From: Streptomyces abyssalis
Lineage (GTDB): Bacteria > Actinomycetota > Actinomycetes > Streptomycetales > Streptomycetaceae
NCBI RefSeq assembly: GCF_001751365.1
Contig: NZ_LJGT01000041.1
Location: forward strand, 1,171,045 to 1,235,044
Reading direction: 5' to 3'
DNA length: 64,000 nucleotides
A program made the translations under genes and the position numbers. Numbering within the stretch: position 1 is the first letter of the stretch; the number at the start of each line of letters is the position of its first letter. This document shows positions 7,781-16,301 of the stretch, one piece after another. Below the pieces are notes generated by a model that had not been told where the DNA came from, made no database searches, and was given only the letters and a program-made list of their open reading frames with translations.

Positions 7781-7792
7781 GCGTCGATACTC

Positions 7793-7813
7793 GCGTCTCA
7801 AAGTATGAAACGC
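7793..7813. promoter_or_regulatory. Palindrome in the ndgR-leuC intergenic region
   Basis: GCGTCTCA (7793-7800) and TGAAACGC (7806-7813) form 8-base arms with one mismatch around AAGTA. It lies 13 bases before the ndgR start, between the divergent genes. It is a good candidate for NdgR binding and autoregulation. Confidence 0.5.
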
Positions 7814-7883
7814 AAGTTCCTTTTCCGGCGCCAACCGCCACCCTGGAGTGGCGGAGCACACCGGGGGACCTCCCTGGGGGCAC

Positions 7884-7905
7884 CTCCCCGCGAAGCGCGG
7901 GGGAG
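7884..7905 (+). promoter_or_regulatory. Hairpin in the leuC leader
   Basis: CTCCCCGCG (7884-7892) pairs with CGCGGGGGAG (7896-7905), with one bulge and a three-base loop. It is nested in a wider imperfect palindrome from about 7863 to 7915. The wider repeat resembles an interspersed palindrome common in Streptomyces intergenic DNA. It may terminate or attenuate leuC transcription. Confidence 0.45.
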
Positions 7906-7996
7906 AAGCCAGGGGGAAGACCGGCGGACCCAGACCCTGGTGTGCCATTGGATCTCGACATGTGGGCCGGCGACGAGGCCGGCCGGAGGGAAAGCG

Positions 7997-9421
7997 ATGG
8001 GACGGACACTCGCGGAGAAGGTCTGGGAAGACCACGTCGTCACGCGCGCCGATGGCGAGCCGGACCTTCTCTTCATCGATCTGCACCTGCTGCACGAGGT
8101 GACGAGCCCGCAGGCCTTCGACGGTCTGCGCAAGAACGGCAGGCAGGTGCGTCGTACCGATCTCACCATCGCGACCGAGGACCACAACACCCCCACGATC
8201 GACATCGACAAGCCCGTCGCCGACCCGGTCTCGCGCACGCAGCTGGAGACGCTGCGCAAGAACTGCGCGGACTTCGGCGTACGGCTGCACCCGCTGGGCG
8301 ACGTCGAGCAGGGCGTCGTGCACGTCGTCGGACCGCAGCTGGGCCTGACCCAGCCGGGCATGACGGTGGTCTGCGGCGACTCGCACACCTCCACGCACGG
8401 CGCGTTCGGCGCGCTCGCCTTCGGCATCGGCACCAGCCAGGTCGAGCACGTGCTGGCCACTCAGACGCTGCCGATGGCGCCGTTCCGCACGATGGCGGTC
8501 ACCGTCAACGGCGAACTGCCCGAGGACGTCACGGCGAAGGACCTGATCCTGGCGGTCATCGCGAAGATCGGCACCGGCGGCGGCCAGGGCTACGTCATCG
8601 AATACCGCGGCGAGGCCGTCGAGAAGCTGTCGATGGAAGCGCGGATGACCATCTGCAACATGTCCATCGAGGCGGGAGCCCGCGCCGGGATGATCGCCCC
8701 GGACGCCACGACCTTCGAGTACGTACGGGGCCGGGAGCACGCACCGCGGGGCGCCGACTGGGACGCGGCCGTGGAGTACTGGAAGACGCTGCGCACCGAC
8801 GAGGACGCGGTCTTCGACCACGAGGTCGTCATCGACGGCGGGGAGTTGGCCCCGTTCGTGACCTGGGGCACGAACCCCGGCCAGGGCGCGCCGTTGTCCG
8901 CGTCCGTCCCGGACCCGGCCTCCTTCGAGGACGAGGGCGCGAAGGTGGCGGCCGAGAAGGCGCTGGAGTACATGGGGCTGAGGGCAGGACAGCCGCTGCG
9001 CGAGGTCGGCGTCGACACCGTCTTCGTCGGCTCGTGCACCAACGGCCGTATCGAGGACCTGCGTTCGGCCGCGGCCGTGCTCCAGGGACGGCAGGTCGCG
9101 GACGGCACACGGATGCTCGTCGTGCCCGGCTCCGTACGCGTCTCGCTGCAGGCCGTCGAGGAGGGCCTGGACAAGATCTTCACCGAGGCCGGGGCCGAAT
9201 GGCGGCACGCGGGCTGTTCCATGTGCCTGGGGATGAACCCCGACCAGCTCAAGCCGGGCGAGCGCGCCGCCTCCACCTCCAACCGCAACTTCGAGGGGAG
9301 GCAGGGCAAGGGCGGCCGCACGCATCTGGTCTCGCCGCAGGTCGCGGCGGCCACAGCGGTGCTGGGGCGGTTGGCCTCACCCGCCGACCTGACCGACGTT
9401 CCCGCTCTCGTGGAGGCCTGA
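7997..9421 (+). CDS. leuC: 3-isopropylmalate dehydratase large subunit
   Basis: This 474-residue large subunit of isopropylmalate isomerase interconverts 2- and 3-isopropylmalate in leucine synthesis. It binds a 4Fe-4S cluster. Family motifs are clear: VVCGDSHTSTHGAFGALAFG, the cluster ligand region VGSCTNGRIEDL, and CSMCLGMNPDQL near the C-terminus. ATG at 7997 follows GGAGGGAAAG and gives MGRTLAEKVWEDHVV, the standard family start. It works as a heterodimer with leuD, which begins three bases after the stop. NdgR, encoded divergently, probably controls it. Confidence 0.97.
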   Translation: MGRTLAEKVWEDHVVTRADGEPDLLFIDLHLLHEVTSPQAFDGLRKNGRQVRRTDLTIATEDHNTPTIDIDKPVADPVSRTQLETLRKNCADFGVRLHPLGDVEQGVVHVVGPQLGLTQPGMTVVCGDSHTSTHGAFGALAFGIGTSQVEHVLATQTLPMAPFRTMAVTVNGELPEDVTAKDLILAVIAKIGTGGGQGYVIEYRGEAVEKLSMEARMTICNMSIEAGARAGMIAPDATTFEYVRGREHAPRGADWDAAVEYWKTLRTDEDAVFDHEVVIDGGELAPFVTWGTNPGQGAPLSASVPDPASFEDEGAKVAAEKALEYMGLRAGQPLREVGVDTVFVGSCTNGRIEDLRSAAAVLQGRQVADGTRMLVVPGSVRVSLQAVEEGLDKIFTEAGAEWRHAGCSMCLGMNPDQLKPGERAASTSNRNFEGRQGKGGRTHLVSPQVAAATAVLGRLASPADLTDVPALVEA

Positions 9422-9424
9422 GCC

Positions 9425-10018
9425 ATGGAAGCTTTCACCACCCACACCGGCCGGGTCGTCCCGCTGCGCCGCAGCAACGTCGACACCGACCAGATCATCC
9501 CCGCCCACTGGCTGAAGAAGGTCACCCGCGACGGCTTCGAGGACGGGCTCTTCGAGGCGTGGCGCAAGCAGGACGACTTCGTGCTCAACCAGAAGGCGTA
9601 CAAGGGCGGCACGGTGCTCGTCGCCGGCGAGGACTTCGGCACCGGCTCCTCCCGCGAACATGCGGTCTGGGCGCTGCAGAACTATGGTTTCAAGGCCGTG
9701 ATCTCTCCGCGCTTCGCGGACATCTTCCGGGGCAACTCCCTGAAGAACGGCCTGCTCACGGTCGTACTGCCGCAGCAGACCGTGGACGCGCTGTGGGCGC
9801 TGGCCGAGTCCGACCCGAGCGCCGAGGTCACGGTCGACCTCGTACAGCGCAAGGTCTTCGGGCCGGGTGTCGAGGCCGCCTTCGAGCTGGACGAGAACGC
9901 CCGCTGGCGTCTCCTGGAAGGGCTGGACGACATCAGCCTCACCCTCAAGAACGACGACGCCATCAGTGCCTACGAGTCGGGGCGTCCCGCCTTCAAGCCC
10001 CTTACGCAGCAGGCGTGA
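9425..10018 (+). CDS. leuD: 3-isopropylmalate dehydratase small subunit
   Basis: This 197-residue swivel-domain subunit completes the LeuCD enzyme. Motifs include VDTDQIIPAHWLK near residue 22 and GEDFGTGSSREHAVWALQNYGFK near residue 75, followed by the VISPRFADIFRGNSLKNGLL segment. The ATG follows the leuC stop by three bases, with GGAGG inside the end of leuC, so the two are coupled. A hairpin terminator follows. Confidence 0.97.
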   Translation: MEAFTTHTGRVVPLRRSNVDTDQIIPAHWLKKVTRDGFEDGLFEAWRKQDDFVLNQKAYKGGTVLVAGEDFGTGSSREHAVWALQNYGFKAVISPRFADIFRGNSLKNGLLTVVLPQQTVDALWALAESDPSAEVTVDLVQRKVFGPGVEAAFELDENARWRLLEGLDDISLTLKNDDAISAYESGRPAFKPLTQQA

Positions 10019-10066
10019 CGTGCCTCTGAGAGCCCTCTGACCGCACGCACCGCAGCCGCATCACCG

Positions 10067-10101
10067 CTCGCGCCCCCGCCCCTCGTGGCGTGGGGCGCGA
10101 G
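10067..10101 (+). terminator. Terminator after leuCD
   Basis: CTCGCGCCCC (10067-10076) pairs perfectly with GGGGCGCGAG (10092-10101) over a 15-base loop. A short TGTGTGTTG stretch follows. Confidence 0.65.
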
Positions 10102-10155
10102 TGTGTGTTGAGAAGCCGGTATGCGACAACTCACCGCAGATGGCACAATCGGTGC

Positions 10156-10410
10156 ATGGAACGCGACGGTCAACTCGATCTCTACGACCGGCTCGCCGCC
10201 CGCTTGAAGGAGGCGCACACACGAGTGCGCACACTGCAAGTCCCCGAGGGCGTACGGGTGGCGCTGCAGCGCAAGCTGCTGGTCATCACCGCGGCCTCGA
10301 AGCACGATCTCGCCGACGCGGAGCGGCGCGTGGACCGTCTGATGACGGATATCGACGAGGGACGCTTCCCCGAGGAACAGGCAGGCAAGCGCGCTGACGG
10401 AACTCGATGA
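10156..10410 (+). CDS. Small conserved hypothetical protein
   Basis: This is an 84-residue charged helical protein, MERDGQLDLYDRLAARLKEA followed by RVALQRKLLVITAASKHDLADAERRVD. It has no signal peptide or membrane segment. A small gene in the same place between leuD and hupS is, as I recall, conserved in streptomycetes. No strong ribosome-binding site precedes the ATG, so it may be leaderless. I do not recognise its function. Confidence 0.7.
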   Translation: MERDGQLDLYDRLAARLKEAHTRVRTLQVPEGVRVALQRKLLVITAASKHDLADAERRVDRLMTDIDEGRFPEEQAGKRADGTR

Positions 10411-10455
10411 AGGGCGAGTTCGTTGCGGCACAAGGGTGATTCGCCCGTTTCATGT

Positions 10456-10484
10456 TTGATTCGCGGTATATATCTGCCTAGCGT
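10456..10484 (+). promoter_or_regulatory. Probable hupS promoter
   Basis: TTGATT (10456-10461) and TAGCGT (10479-10484) are separated by 17 bases. They match the HrdB-type -35 and TAnnnT -10 pattern and lie 52 bases before the hupS start. Confidence 0.6.
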
Positions 10485-10535
10485 GCGAAAAAGCTTGAAC
10501 ACATTCGTTCCTGCAATAGTTCCGAAGGGGAAGAC

Positions 10536-11216
10536 GTGAACAAGGCGCAGCTCGTCGAAGCAATCCAGGACAAGCTCGGTGGACGGCAGCAGGCCGCGGA
10601 CGCGGTCGATGTCGTACTGGACGCGATCGTCCGCTCCGTTGTGTCAGGGGAGCGGGTCTCGGTCACCGGGTTCGGCTCCTTCGAGAAGGTGGACCGGCCC
10701 GCAAGGTACGCCCGTAACCCGCAGACCGGCGAGCGCGTCCGCGTGCGGAAGACCTCGGTGCCGCGCTTCCGCGCCGGCGCCGGCTTCAAGGAACTGGTCA
10801 GCGGGGCGAAGAAGCTTCCGAAGAACGATGTCGCGGTGAAGAAGGCTCCGAAGGGCAGCCTGATGGGCGGCACTTCCGCGAAGAAGTCGGCGACCAAGCG
10901 GGCTGCGGTGAAGAAGGCCACCGCCGCCAAGAAGACCGCCGCGAAGAAGGCCACCGCCGCCAAGAAGACCGCCGCGAAGCGGATGCCGGCGAAGAAGACG
11001 GCTGCCGCGAAGAAGTCCACCGCCAAGAAGACGGCGGCGAAGAAGACCGCGGCGAAGAAGACCACCGCCAAGAAGACCGCGGCGAAGAAGACCACCGCGA
11101 AGAAGTCGGCGGCGAAGAAGGCCACCGCCAAGAAGGCTCCAGCGAGGAAGGCGCCCGGCCGCCGGACCGCCGCCCGCAAGACCACCGCCAAGAGGGCCAC
11201 GGCGCGCAAGCGCTGA
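10536..11216 (+). CDS. hupS: HU-family nucleoid protein with lysine-rich tail (HupS)
   Basis: This is a 226-residue DNA-binding architectural protein. Residues 1-95 are a standard HU domain (MNKAQLVEAIQDKLGGRQQA, the GSFEKVDRPARYARNPQTGE arm, then FRAGAGFKELV). Residues from about 105 onward are a long low-complexity tail of KKTAAKK/KKATAKK repeats ending in Arg-rich RRTAARKTTAKRATARKR, like histone H1. Streptomyces HupS has this two-part build and compacts the chromosome in spores. GTG at 10536 follows GAAGGGGAAG. The gene is monocistronic with its own promoter and terminator. Confidence 0.96.
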   Translation: MNKAQLVEAIQDKLGGRQQAADAVDVVLDAIVRSVVSGERVSVTGFGSFEKVDRPARYARNPQTGERVRVRKTSVPRFRAGAGFKELVSGAKKLPKNDVAVKKAPKGSLMGGTSAKKSATKRAAVKKATAAKKTAAKKATAAKKTAAKRMPAKKTAAAKKSTAKKTAAKKTAAKKTTAKKTAAKKTTAKKSAAKKATAKKAPARKAPGRRTAARKTTAKRATARKR

Positions 11217-11250
11217 GCCTGCAGGCCCCTACGAAGAACACGCCCCGCAG

Positions 11251-11287
11251 CGCCGGGCCGGACTCCCGCCGGGAGTCCGGCCCGGCG
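11251..11287 (+). terminator. Terminator after hupS
   Basis: A 17-bp perfect stem (11251-11267 with 11271-11287) has a three-base loop and is followed by GGCGTTTG. Confidence 0.85.
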
Positions 11288-11371
11288 GGCGTTTGAGGGG
11301 CCTTCGGTGCCGGCCGGCTGCCGCGGGGACTGGAACGCCCGCCGCGCCCGCAGAAGGGGCGCTCGGAGCCC

Positions 11372-11575
11372 TCAAAGGGTCTGCAGCGTCACGAAGGTGA
11401 CCCTGCGCTCGTCGCCGCTCCCCTCGACCTCGATTCGCAGACGCTGCCCCGGCCGCAGCAGCCGCAGCCCGCCGGCGTCGAAGGCGGCGGCGTCGAAGGG
11501 CAGCGGCGTTCCGTCGTCGAGCAGCACGCTGCCCGTGCGTGTCTCCGGGTCGTAGGTGTACGAAGTGGCCTGCAT
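11372..11575 (-). CDS. Small conserved hypothetical protein, OB-fold-like
   Basis: This is a 67-residue protein, MQATSYTYDPETRTGSVLLD, then DGTPLPFDAAAFDAGGLRLL and RPGQRLRIEVEG. The spaced beta strands (short loop GSVLLDDG, then GQRLRIEVEG, then RVTFVTLQTL) resemble a cold-shock-like barrel, though no RNP motif is seen. It lies 19 bases before fbiD on the same strand. Function is unknown. Confidence 0.65.
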   Translation of the reverse strand: MQATSYTYDPETRTGSVLLDDGTPLPFDAAAFDAGGLRLLRPGQRLRIEVEGSGDERRVTFVTLQTL

Positions 11576-11595
11576 GCCGCGAGCCTAGGGCAAGG

Positions 11596-12294
11596 TCACA
11601 GGCCGCTGTTGAGGGGAGCGGCCTCGGCGCCTTCGCACGGGGTGTCCTGGTCGTTGACCCGGGCAGAGAACGGGCCGAGGCCCAGCGCGTGCGCGGCCAC
11701 CAGATCGGCCTCCGTGTCCACGTCCTGGCGCACGGTGTCCACGCCGGTCAGAACGATCTCCTCCGCACCCGAGGCGCGGTGCCTGGCGCGCGAGAGCGGA
11801 CCGAAGTGCGGCCCGAGGGCGTGGCCCGGCAGCGCGGACAGCAGCGTGGTGCCCGTACCGGCGGCGTCTGCCAGGAACGCGCGGGGGACGCCTGAGGCGA
11901 AGTCCAGGACCCGTCCCAGCTCTTCAGGCCGCAGCGCGGGCAGATCGGCGTTGAGCGCGGCGAGAGCGGCGTCGGGGCGGCCGGCGAGGACCTCGGCGGC
12001 GCCGTGGGCCAGCGCGGGGTTGAGGCCCGCGGCAGGGGAGTCGGGCACGATGCGCGCGCCGAGCACGGTCAGCTCCCGCGCCGCGTGCTGATCGTCCGTG
12101 ACGACCGCCACATCGCGTACGGACGTGCAAGCAAGCGCCGCGGCCACCGTGTCCTGCGCGAACGCCAGCGCGAGCCGGGCCCGCACCGGCTCTCCCGCTG
12201 TCGCGGCGAGCCTGCTCTTGGCCCGTGTCAGTGGCTTCAACGGCACCACGAGGGTCCACGCCACGGGCGTCACGTGTGGCTGCATCTCCCCCAT
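11596..12294 (-). CDS. fbiD: Phosphoenolpyruvate/2-phospholactate guanylyltransferase (CofC/FbiD)
   Basis: This is a 232-residue nucleotidyltransferase of the CofC/FbiD family, which makes the GMP-linked precursor used in coenzyme F420 synthesis. Diagnostic segments are VVPLKPLTRAKSRLA near the N-terminus, VAVVTDDQHAARELTVLGA, and ALNADLPALRPEEL, where Asp residues bind metal and GTP. The later FLADAAGTGTTLLSA is also typical. The start is uncertain between ATG 12294 and ATG 12285. No other F420 genes are in the window. In actinomycetes the donor is PEP rather than phospholactate; that is family knowledge, not visible here. Confidence 0.9.
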   Translation of the reverse strand: MGEMQPHVTPVAWTLVVPLKPLTRAKSRLAATAGEPVRARLALAFAQDTVAAALACTSVRDVAVVTDDQHAARELTVLGARIVPDSPAAGLNPALAHGAAEVLAGRPDAALAALNADLPALRPEELGRVLDFASGVPRAFLADAAGTGTTLLSALPGHALGPHFGPLSRARHRASGAEEIVLTGVDTVRQDVDTEADLVAAHALGLGPFSARVNDQDTPCEGAEAAPLNSGL

Positions 12295-12556
12295 TCTCAC
12301 CCGCCGCCCGCAGAGGCGGGCAGGCGCCCGGCTACGGTTGCAGGGCAGACGCAGACGAACCGTGTGCTCGACACGGTGGGGGGTGCGGGGCGAGACTTGC
12401 CCCTCGCGCGCCCGGGTGAACCCACGCCGGACGCGCCGGTCAGGCCCACGCCCGCCGTGCCGAGGGTCCCGCGCCCACCTCCGCGGCAGGCCCGTGCCCT
12501 GCCGCCCGCCGGGACCCACGTGGCTGTTCGAACAGGCAAGAGGAGATGGTGTCCGG

Positions 12557-13414
12557 GTGTCCCGCCGCAGAATCGGCTTCTGGTACCGCCTTGCCGCGGT
12601 TTTGTGTAAACCGCCGCTCTTGGTGTTCTTCAAGCGGGACTGGCGCGGAATGGAACATATTCCGGAAAAGGACGGATTTATCGCCGTCGTCAATCACAAC
12701 TCCGCAGTGGACCCGCTTTCCTATGCCCACTTCCAGTACAACACCGGCAGGGTCCCGAGGTTTCTTGCGAAAGTGAGCCTCTTCAGGAGCGGGTTCGTCG
12801 GAGCGGCCATGCGCGGTACGGGTCAGATCCCCGTCTTCCGTGAGTCCAAGGACGCCATAGGAGCCTTCCGCGCCGCCGTCGAGGCCATCGACAAGGGCGA
12901 ATGCGTCGCGTTCTACCCGGAGGGCACCCTCACCCGTGACCCGCGCATGTGGCCGATGAAGGGCAAGACCGGTGCGGCGCGAGTGGCGCTGGAAACGCGG
13001 GCGCCCGTCATTCCCGTCGCGCAGTGGGGCGCGAATCTCGCAGTGCCGCCCTACCCGAAACGCGGCGACATCCGGCTTTTCCCGCGTAAGACGCTGACCG
13101 TTCAGGCCGGACCGCCCATCGATCTCTCGGAGTTCTACGGGCAGGAACCCACTGCGGCGGTGCTCCGGCAGGTCACGGACCGCATCATGGATGCGATCAC
13201 GGCGCAGTTGTCGGACATCCGCGGCGAACCCGCTCCCGCCGAGCGCTACGACCACCGCGCTGTCGAACAGCAGCAGGAAGAGGTCCCGCCGCAGCAACAA
13301 ACCGGAAGCGACCGGCAGACCGGACCGGCAGAGCATGCCGAACGCACGAAGCAAGCCGAACGAGCACAGCAGGACACGGCGCCCCCGGGTGGCGCCGGGG
13401 GAGAGAACGCGTGA
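12557..13414 (+). CDS. PlsC-family 1-acyl-glycerol-3-phosphate acyltransferase
   Basis: This is a 285-residue membrane-associated acyltransferase of phospholipid synthesis. The catalytic NHNSAVD (HX4D) motif lies near residue 46, followed by PRFLAKVSLF, GTGQIPVFRE and the FYPEGTLTRD substrate motif near residue 120. GTG at 12557 follows AGGAG and gives MSRRRIGFWYRLAAVLCKPP. The last 50 residues are Gln/Glu-rich and disordered. It overlaps gpsA by four bases; GpsA makes the glycerol-3-phosphate that acyltransferases consume, so the pairing makes metabolic sense. Confidence 0.92.
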   Translation: MSRRRIGFWYRLAAVLCKPPLLVFFKRDWRGMEHIPEKDGFIAVVNHNSAVDPLSYAHFQYNTGRVPRFLAKVSLFRSGFVGAAMRGTGQIPVFRESKDAIGAFRAAVEAIDKGECVAFYPEGTLTRDPRMWPMKGKTGAARVALETRAPVIPVAQWGANLAVPPYPKRGDIRLFPRKTLTVQAGPPIDLSEFYGQEPTAAVLRQVTDRIMDAITAQLSDIRGEPAPAERYDHRAVEQQQEEVPPQQQTGSDRQTGPAEHAERTKQAERAQQDTAPPGGAGGENA

Positions 13415-14412
13415 CGAAAGCCGCCGTATTCGGCACCGGTTCCTGGGGCACCGCCTTCGCGATGGTGCTGGCCGACGCGGGCTGCGAAGTGACCCTGTGG
13501 GGCCGGAGAGCGGAGCTGGCCGAGGCGGTCAACACCCGTCGCGAGAACCCGGACTACCTGCCGGGCGTCGCTCTTCCCGCCGCGGTACGTGCCACCACGG
13601 ACCCGGCGGAGGCGGCGGACGGCGCCGAGTTCACGGTGCTGGCCGTACCGTCGCAGACGCTGCGCGGCAACCTGGCCGGATGGGCGCCGGTGCTGCATCC
13701 GCGTACCGTGCTCGTCTCGCTCATGAAGGGCGTCGAACTCGGCACCGCGAAGCGGATGAGCGAGGTCATCGAGGAGGTCGCCGCCGTCGACCGCTCGCGC
13801 GTCGCCGTGCTGACCGGGCCCAACCTGGCGAAGGAGATCGCAGCGCGGCAGCCGGCCGCCTCCGTCGTGGCCTGCACGGACGACTCCGTCGCTCAGCGGC
13901 TGCAGGCCGCCTGCCACACCCCGTACTTCCGTCCGTACACCAACACCGACGTCGTCGGCTGTGAACTCGGCGGTGCGGTCAAGAACGTGATCGCGCTGGC
14001 GGTGGGCATCGCCGACGGCATGGAGCTCGGCGACAACGCCAAGGCGTCCCTGATCACCCGCGGTCTCGCCGAAACCACGCGTCTCGGCCTGGCGATGGGC
14101 GCCGACGCGCACACCTTCGCGGGCCTCGCGGGCATGGGCGACCTCGTCGCCACGTGCTCCTCGCCGCTCTCCCGCAACCACACCTTCGGCACCAACCTCG
14201 GCCGCGGCATGACGCTGGAGGAGACGATCGCGGTCACACGGCAGACCGCGGAAGGTGTCAAATCGTGCGAGTCCGTACGTGAACTGGCCCGTGTGCACGG
14301 CGTGGAGATGCCGCTCACGGAGACGGTGGTGGGCATCGTCCACGACGGCAAGCCGCCGCTCGTGGCGCTGAAGGAACTGATGTCCCGCAGCGCGAAGGCG
14401 GAACGCGTCTGA
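13411..14412 (+). CDS. gpsA: Glycerol-3-phosphate dehydrogenase [NAD(P)+]
   Basis: This 333-residue cytosolic enzyme reduces dihydroxyacetone phosphate to glycerol-3-phosphate for phospholipids. It opens with the dinucleotide motif AVFGTGSWGTAFA. Further family motifs are LMKGVELGT, VLTGPNLAKEIA, CELGGAVKNVIALAVGIADG with the catalytic Lys, and ATCSSPLSRNHTFG. GTG at 13411 sits in a GTGA overlap with the acyltransferase gene, so translation is coupled. Confidence 0.97.
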   Translation: MTKAAVFGTGSWGTAFAMVLADAGCEVTLWGRRAELAEAVNTRRENPDYLPGVALPAAVRATTDPAEAADGAEFTVLAVPSQTLRGNLAGWAPVLHPRTVLVSLMKGVELGTAKRMSEVIEEVAAVDRSRVAVLTGPNLAKEIAARQPAASVVACTDDSVAQRLQAACHTPYFRPYTNTDVVGCELGGAVKNVIALAVGIADGMELGDNAKASLITRGLAETTRLGLAMGADAHTFAGLAGMGDLVATCSSPLSRNHTFGTNLGRGMTLEETIAVTRQTAEGVKSCESVRELARVHGVEMPLTETVVGIVHDGKPPLVALKELMSRSAKAERV

Positions 14413-14602
14413 GGCGTACGGGCCCTTCCCCCGCGTGCCCGCGGCGCCTCCCCGCAGGCCGGTGTAATCCCCGCCCACGCCCGGCAGTTGAGCCCCCAGG
14501 GCCCGCACCCGCCGGGCGGCGCGGCGCGGCGGGGACGCGGCGGCGACGCGGCGCCCCGCGGACCCTGACGCGTGTGGGCCCAGACGGTACAGTCGACGCG
14601 AT

Positions 14603-15739
14603 ATGAGCAGCCAGAGCCCCTCCCGCAAGCCCCGCGTCGCCGTCGTCTTCGGCGGGCGAAGCTCCGAGCACGCGATCTCCGTCGTCACGGCCGGTGCCGT
14701 GCTCGGCGCGATCGACCGCGACAAGTACGAGGTGCTGCCCATCGGCATCACCTCCGACGGCCACTGGGCGCTCACGGCCGACGAACCCGAGCGGATGGCG
14801 ATCGAGAACCGCAAGCTGCCGAGCGTCGCGGACCTGGCCGACTCACAGCCCGGCGGCGTCCTGCTGCCCCTCGAACCGGGAAACCGCGAGGTGACGTACC
14901 AGGAACCCGGCTCGGTGCCCAAGGCGCTGGGCGAGGTCGACGTCGTCTTCCCCGTCCTGCACGGCCCGTACGGCGAGGACGGCACCCTGCAGGGGCTGCT
15001 GGAGCTGTCCGGAGTGCCCTACGTGGGCGCGGGCGTGCTCGCGTCGGCGGTCGGCATGGACAAGGAGTACATGAAGCGGGTGTTCGCCTCGTTCGGGCTG
15101 CCGGTAGGGCCGTACGTGACGATCCGTCCCCGCGAGTGGCGGACGGACCCGGGGGCGGCCCGCAAGCGCATCGTGGACCTCGCCGGCGATCAGGGCTGGC
15201 CGCTTTTCGTCAAACCCGCACGCGGCGGCTCCTCGATGGGCATCACGAAGGTCGACGACATCGGCGGCCTGGACGAGGCGGTCGCCGAGGCACAGCGCCA
15301 CGATCCGAAGGTGATCGTCGAATCGCTGCTGAGCGGACGTGAGATCGAGTGCGGTGTGCTGGAGTTCGAGGACGGGCCGCGGGCCAGCGTCCCCGCTGAG
15401 ATCCCGCCCGTGAGCGCGCACGACTTCTACGACTTCGAGGCCAAGTACATCGACTCCGCCTCCGGAATCGTGCCCGCGCCGCTCAGCCCCGAGCAGACCG
15501 CCCGCGTGCAGGAACTGGCGGTGCTGGCCTTCGAGGCGGCCTCCTGCGAGGGACTCGTACGTGCGGACTTCTTCCTCAGCGACGACGGCGAGTTCGTGAT
15601 CAACGAGATCAACACGATGCCCGGCTTCACGCCGATCTCCATGTACCCGCGGATGTGGCAGAAGAGCGGCGTCAGCTACGCGGAGCTGGTCGACAGGCTC
15701 ATCCAGGCCGCGCTGACGCGCGAGACGGGCCTGCGGTAG
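14603..15739 (+). CDS. ddl: D-alanine--D-alanine ligase
   Basis: This 378-residue ATP-grasp enzyme makes the D-Ala-D-Ala dipeptide of peptidoglycan. Motifs are VVFGGRSSEHAISVVTAGAV at the N-terminus, VLHGPYGEDGTLQGLLEL, FVKPARGGSSMGITKV, and the metal-binding FVINEINTMPGFTPISMYP near the end. It starts at ATG 14603, 190 bases after gpsA, so it may have its own promoter. In a vancomycin-resistant strain one would look for F/Y and M/L specificity changes, but nothing unusual is evident. Confidence 0.96.
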   Translation: MSSQSPSRKPRVAVVFGGRSSEHAISVVTAGAVLGAIDRDKYEVLPIGITSDGHWALTADEPERMAIENRKLPSVADLADSQPGGVLLPLEPGNREVTYQEPGSVPKALGEVDVVFPVLHGPYGEDGTLQGLLELSGVPYVGAGVLASAVGMDKEYMKRVFASFGLPVGPYVTIRPREWRTDPGAARKRIVDLAGDQGWPLFVKPARGGSSMGITKVDDIGGLDEAVAEAQRHDPKVIVESLLSGREIECGVLEFEDGPRASVPAEIPPVSAHDFYDFEAKYIDSASGIVPAPLSPEQTARVQELAVLAFEAASCEGLVRADFFLSDDGEFVINEINTMPGFTPISMYPRMWQKSGVSYAELVDRLIQAALTRETGLR

Positions 15740-15786
15740 AAAGCCGCACGACCGTACCGCGGGCGCCGGTCACGGGGTGACGCCCC

Positions 15787-16281
15787 TCAGTGGTGGTCCG
15801 GGCCTGCCTCCGGCACCGATGTGCGTATCGCCTTCGCGAGATCCGTCAGCGCGTTGATCTCCGGTGCGTAGTCGTCGGGGACGGTCAACTCGACGTTCGC
15901 GGCACGGCCCGTGGTGGTGAAGCGGTAGCCGCCCTCGCGCTGTTCGAGCAGCCAGGAGACCCCGTTGACTTCCGCCGCCTCCGCCGTGGGGTTGTAATGT
16001 TCACTACCGGGCGAGAGCTTCTCGGGGCGCGGCACACCACAGCGCAGTTCGATGGCCGGATCGCCCCACGCCGCGGTGTACTTCGAGGCGGGATCGAGCG
16101 TGATCCGCTGCTTCCCGTCCACACGCTTCGGCAGCCGGTCGCTCAGCGACCGGCACGTCTCGGCGGCCTTGCCGGAGGGGCTGGGCACCGCCGGGCCGCT
16201 GTCGTCCGCGCCCGTGCAGCCGGCGGCTGCCACGACGGTGACGGCGACGGCGCAGGACGCCCGGCGGAGGGAAGTGCTCAC
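15787..16281 (-). CDS. DUF3515 family lipoprotein
   Basis: This is a 164-residue secreted lipoprotein. The signal peptide MSTSLRRASCAVAVTVVAAA ends in the lipobox VAAAGC, with Cys22 as the lipidated residue. The mature part has CRSLSDRLPKRVDGKQRI, then WGDPAIELRCGVPRP and VNGVSWLLEQREGGYRFTT, which is the DUF3515 pattern. The gene is convergent with ddl and lies 20 bases after the Lrp-type gene. Function is unknown. Confidence 0.88.
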   Translation of the reverse strand: MSTSLRRASCAVAVTVVAAAGCTGADDSGPAVPSPSGKAAETCRSLSDRLPKRVDGKQRITLDPASKYTAAWGDPAIELRCGVPRPEKLSPGSEHYNPTAEAAEVNGVSWLLEQREGGYRFTTTGRAANVELTVPDDYAPEINALTDLAKAIRTSVPEAGPDHH

Positions 16282-16301
16282 CGGGGGAGCATACGGGGGA
16301 G

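Noticed and set aside
7781..9325. Upstream extension of the ndgR frame through the antisense of leuC
   Set aside because: The IclR family begins at ATG 7780 and the extension lies opposite leuC with no similarity.
10850..11210. Repeats near the hupS 3' end as a CRISPR-like or tandem array
   Set aside because: They encode the KKTAAKK tail of HupS in frame, so they are coding low complexity, not spacers.
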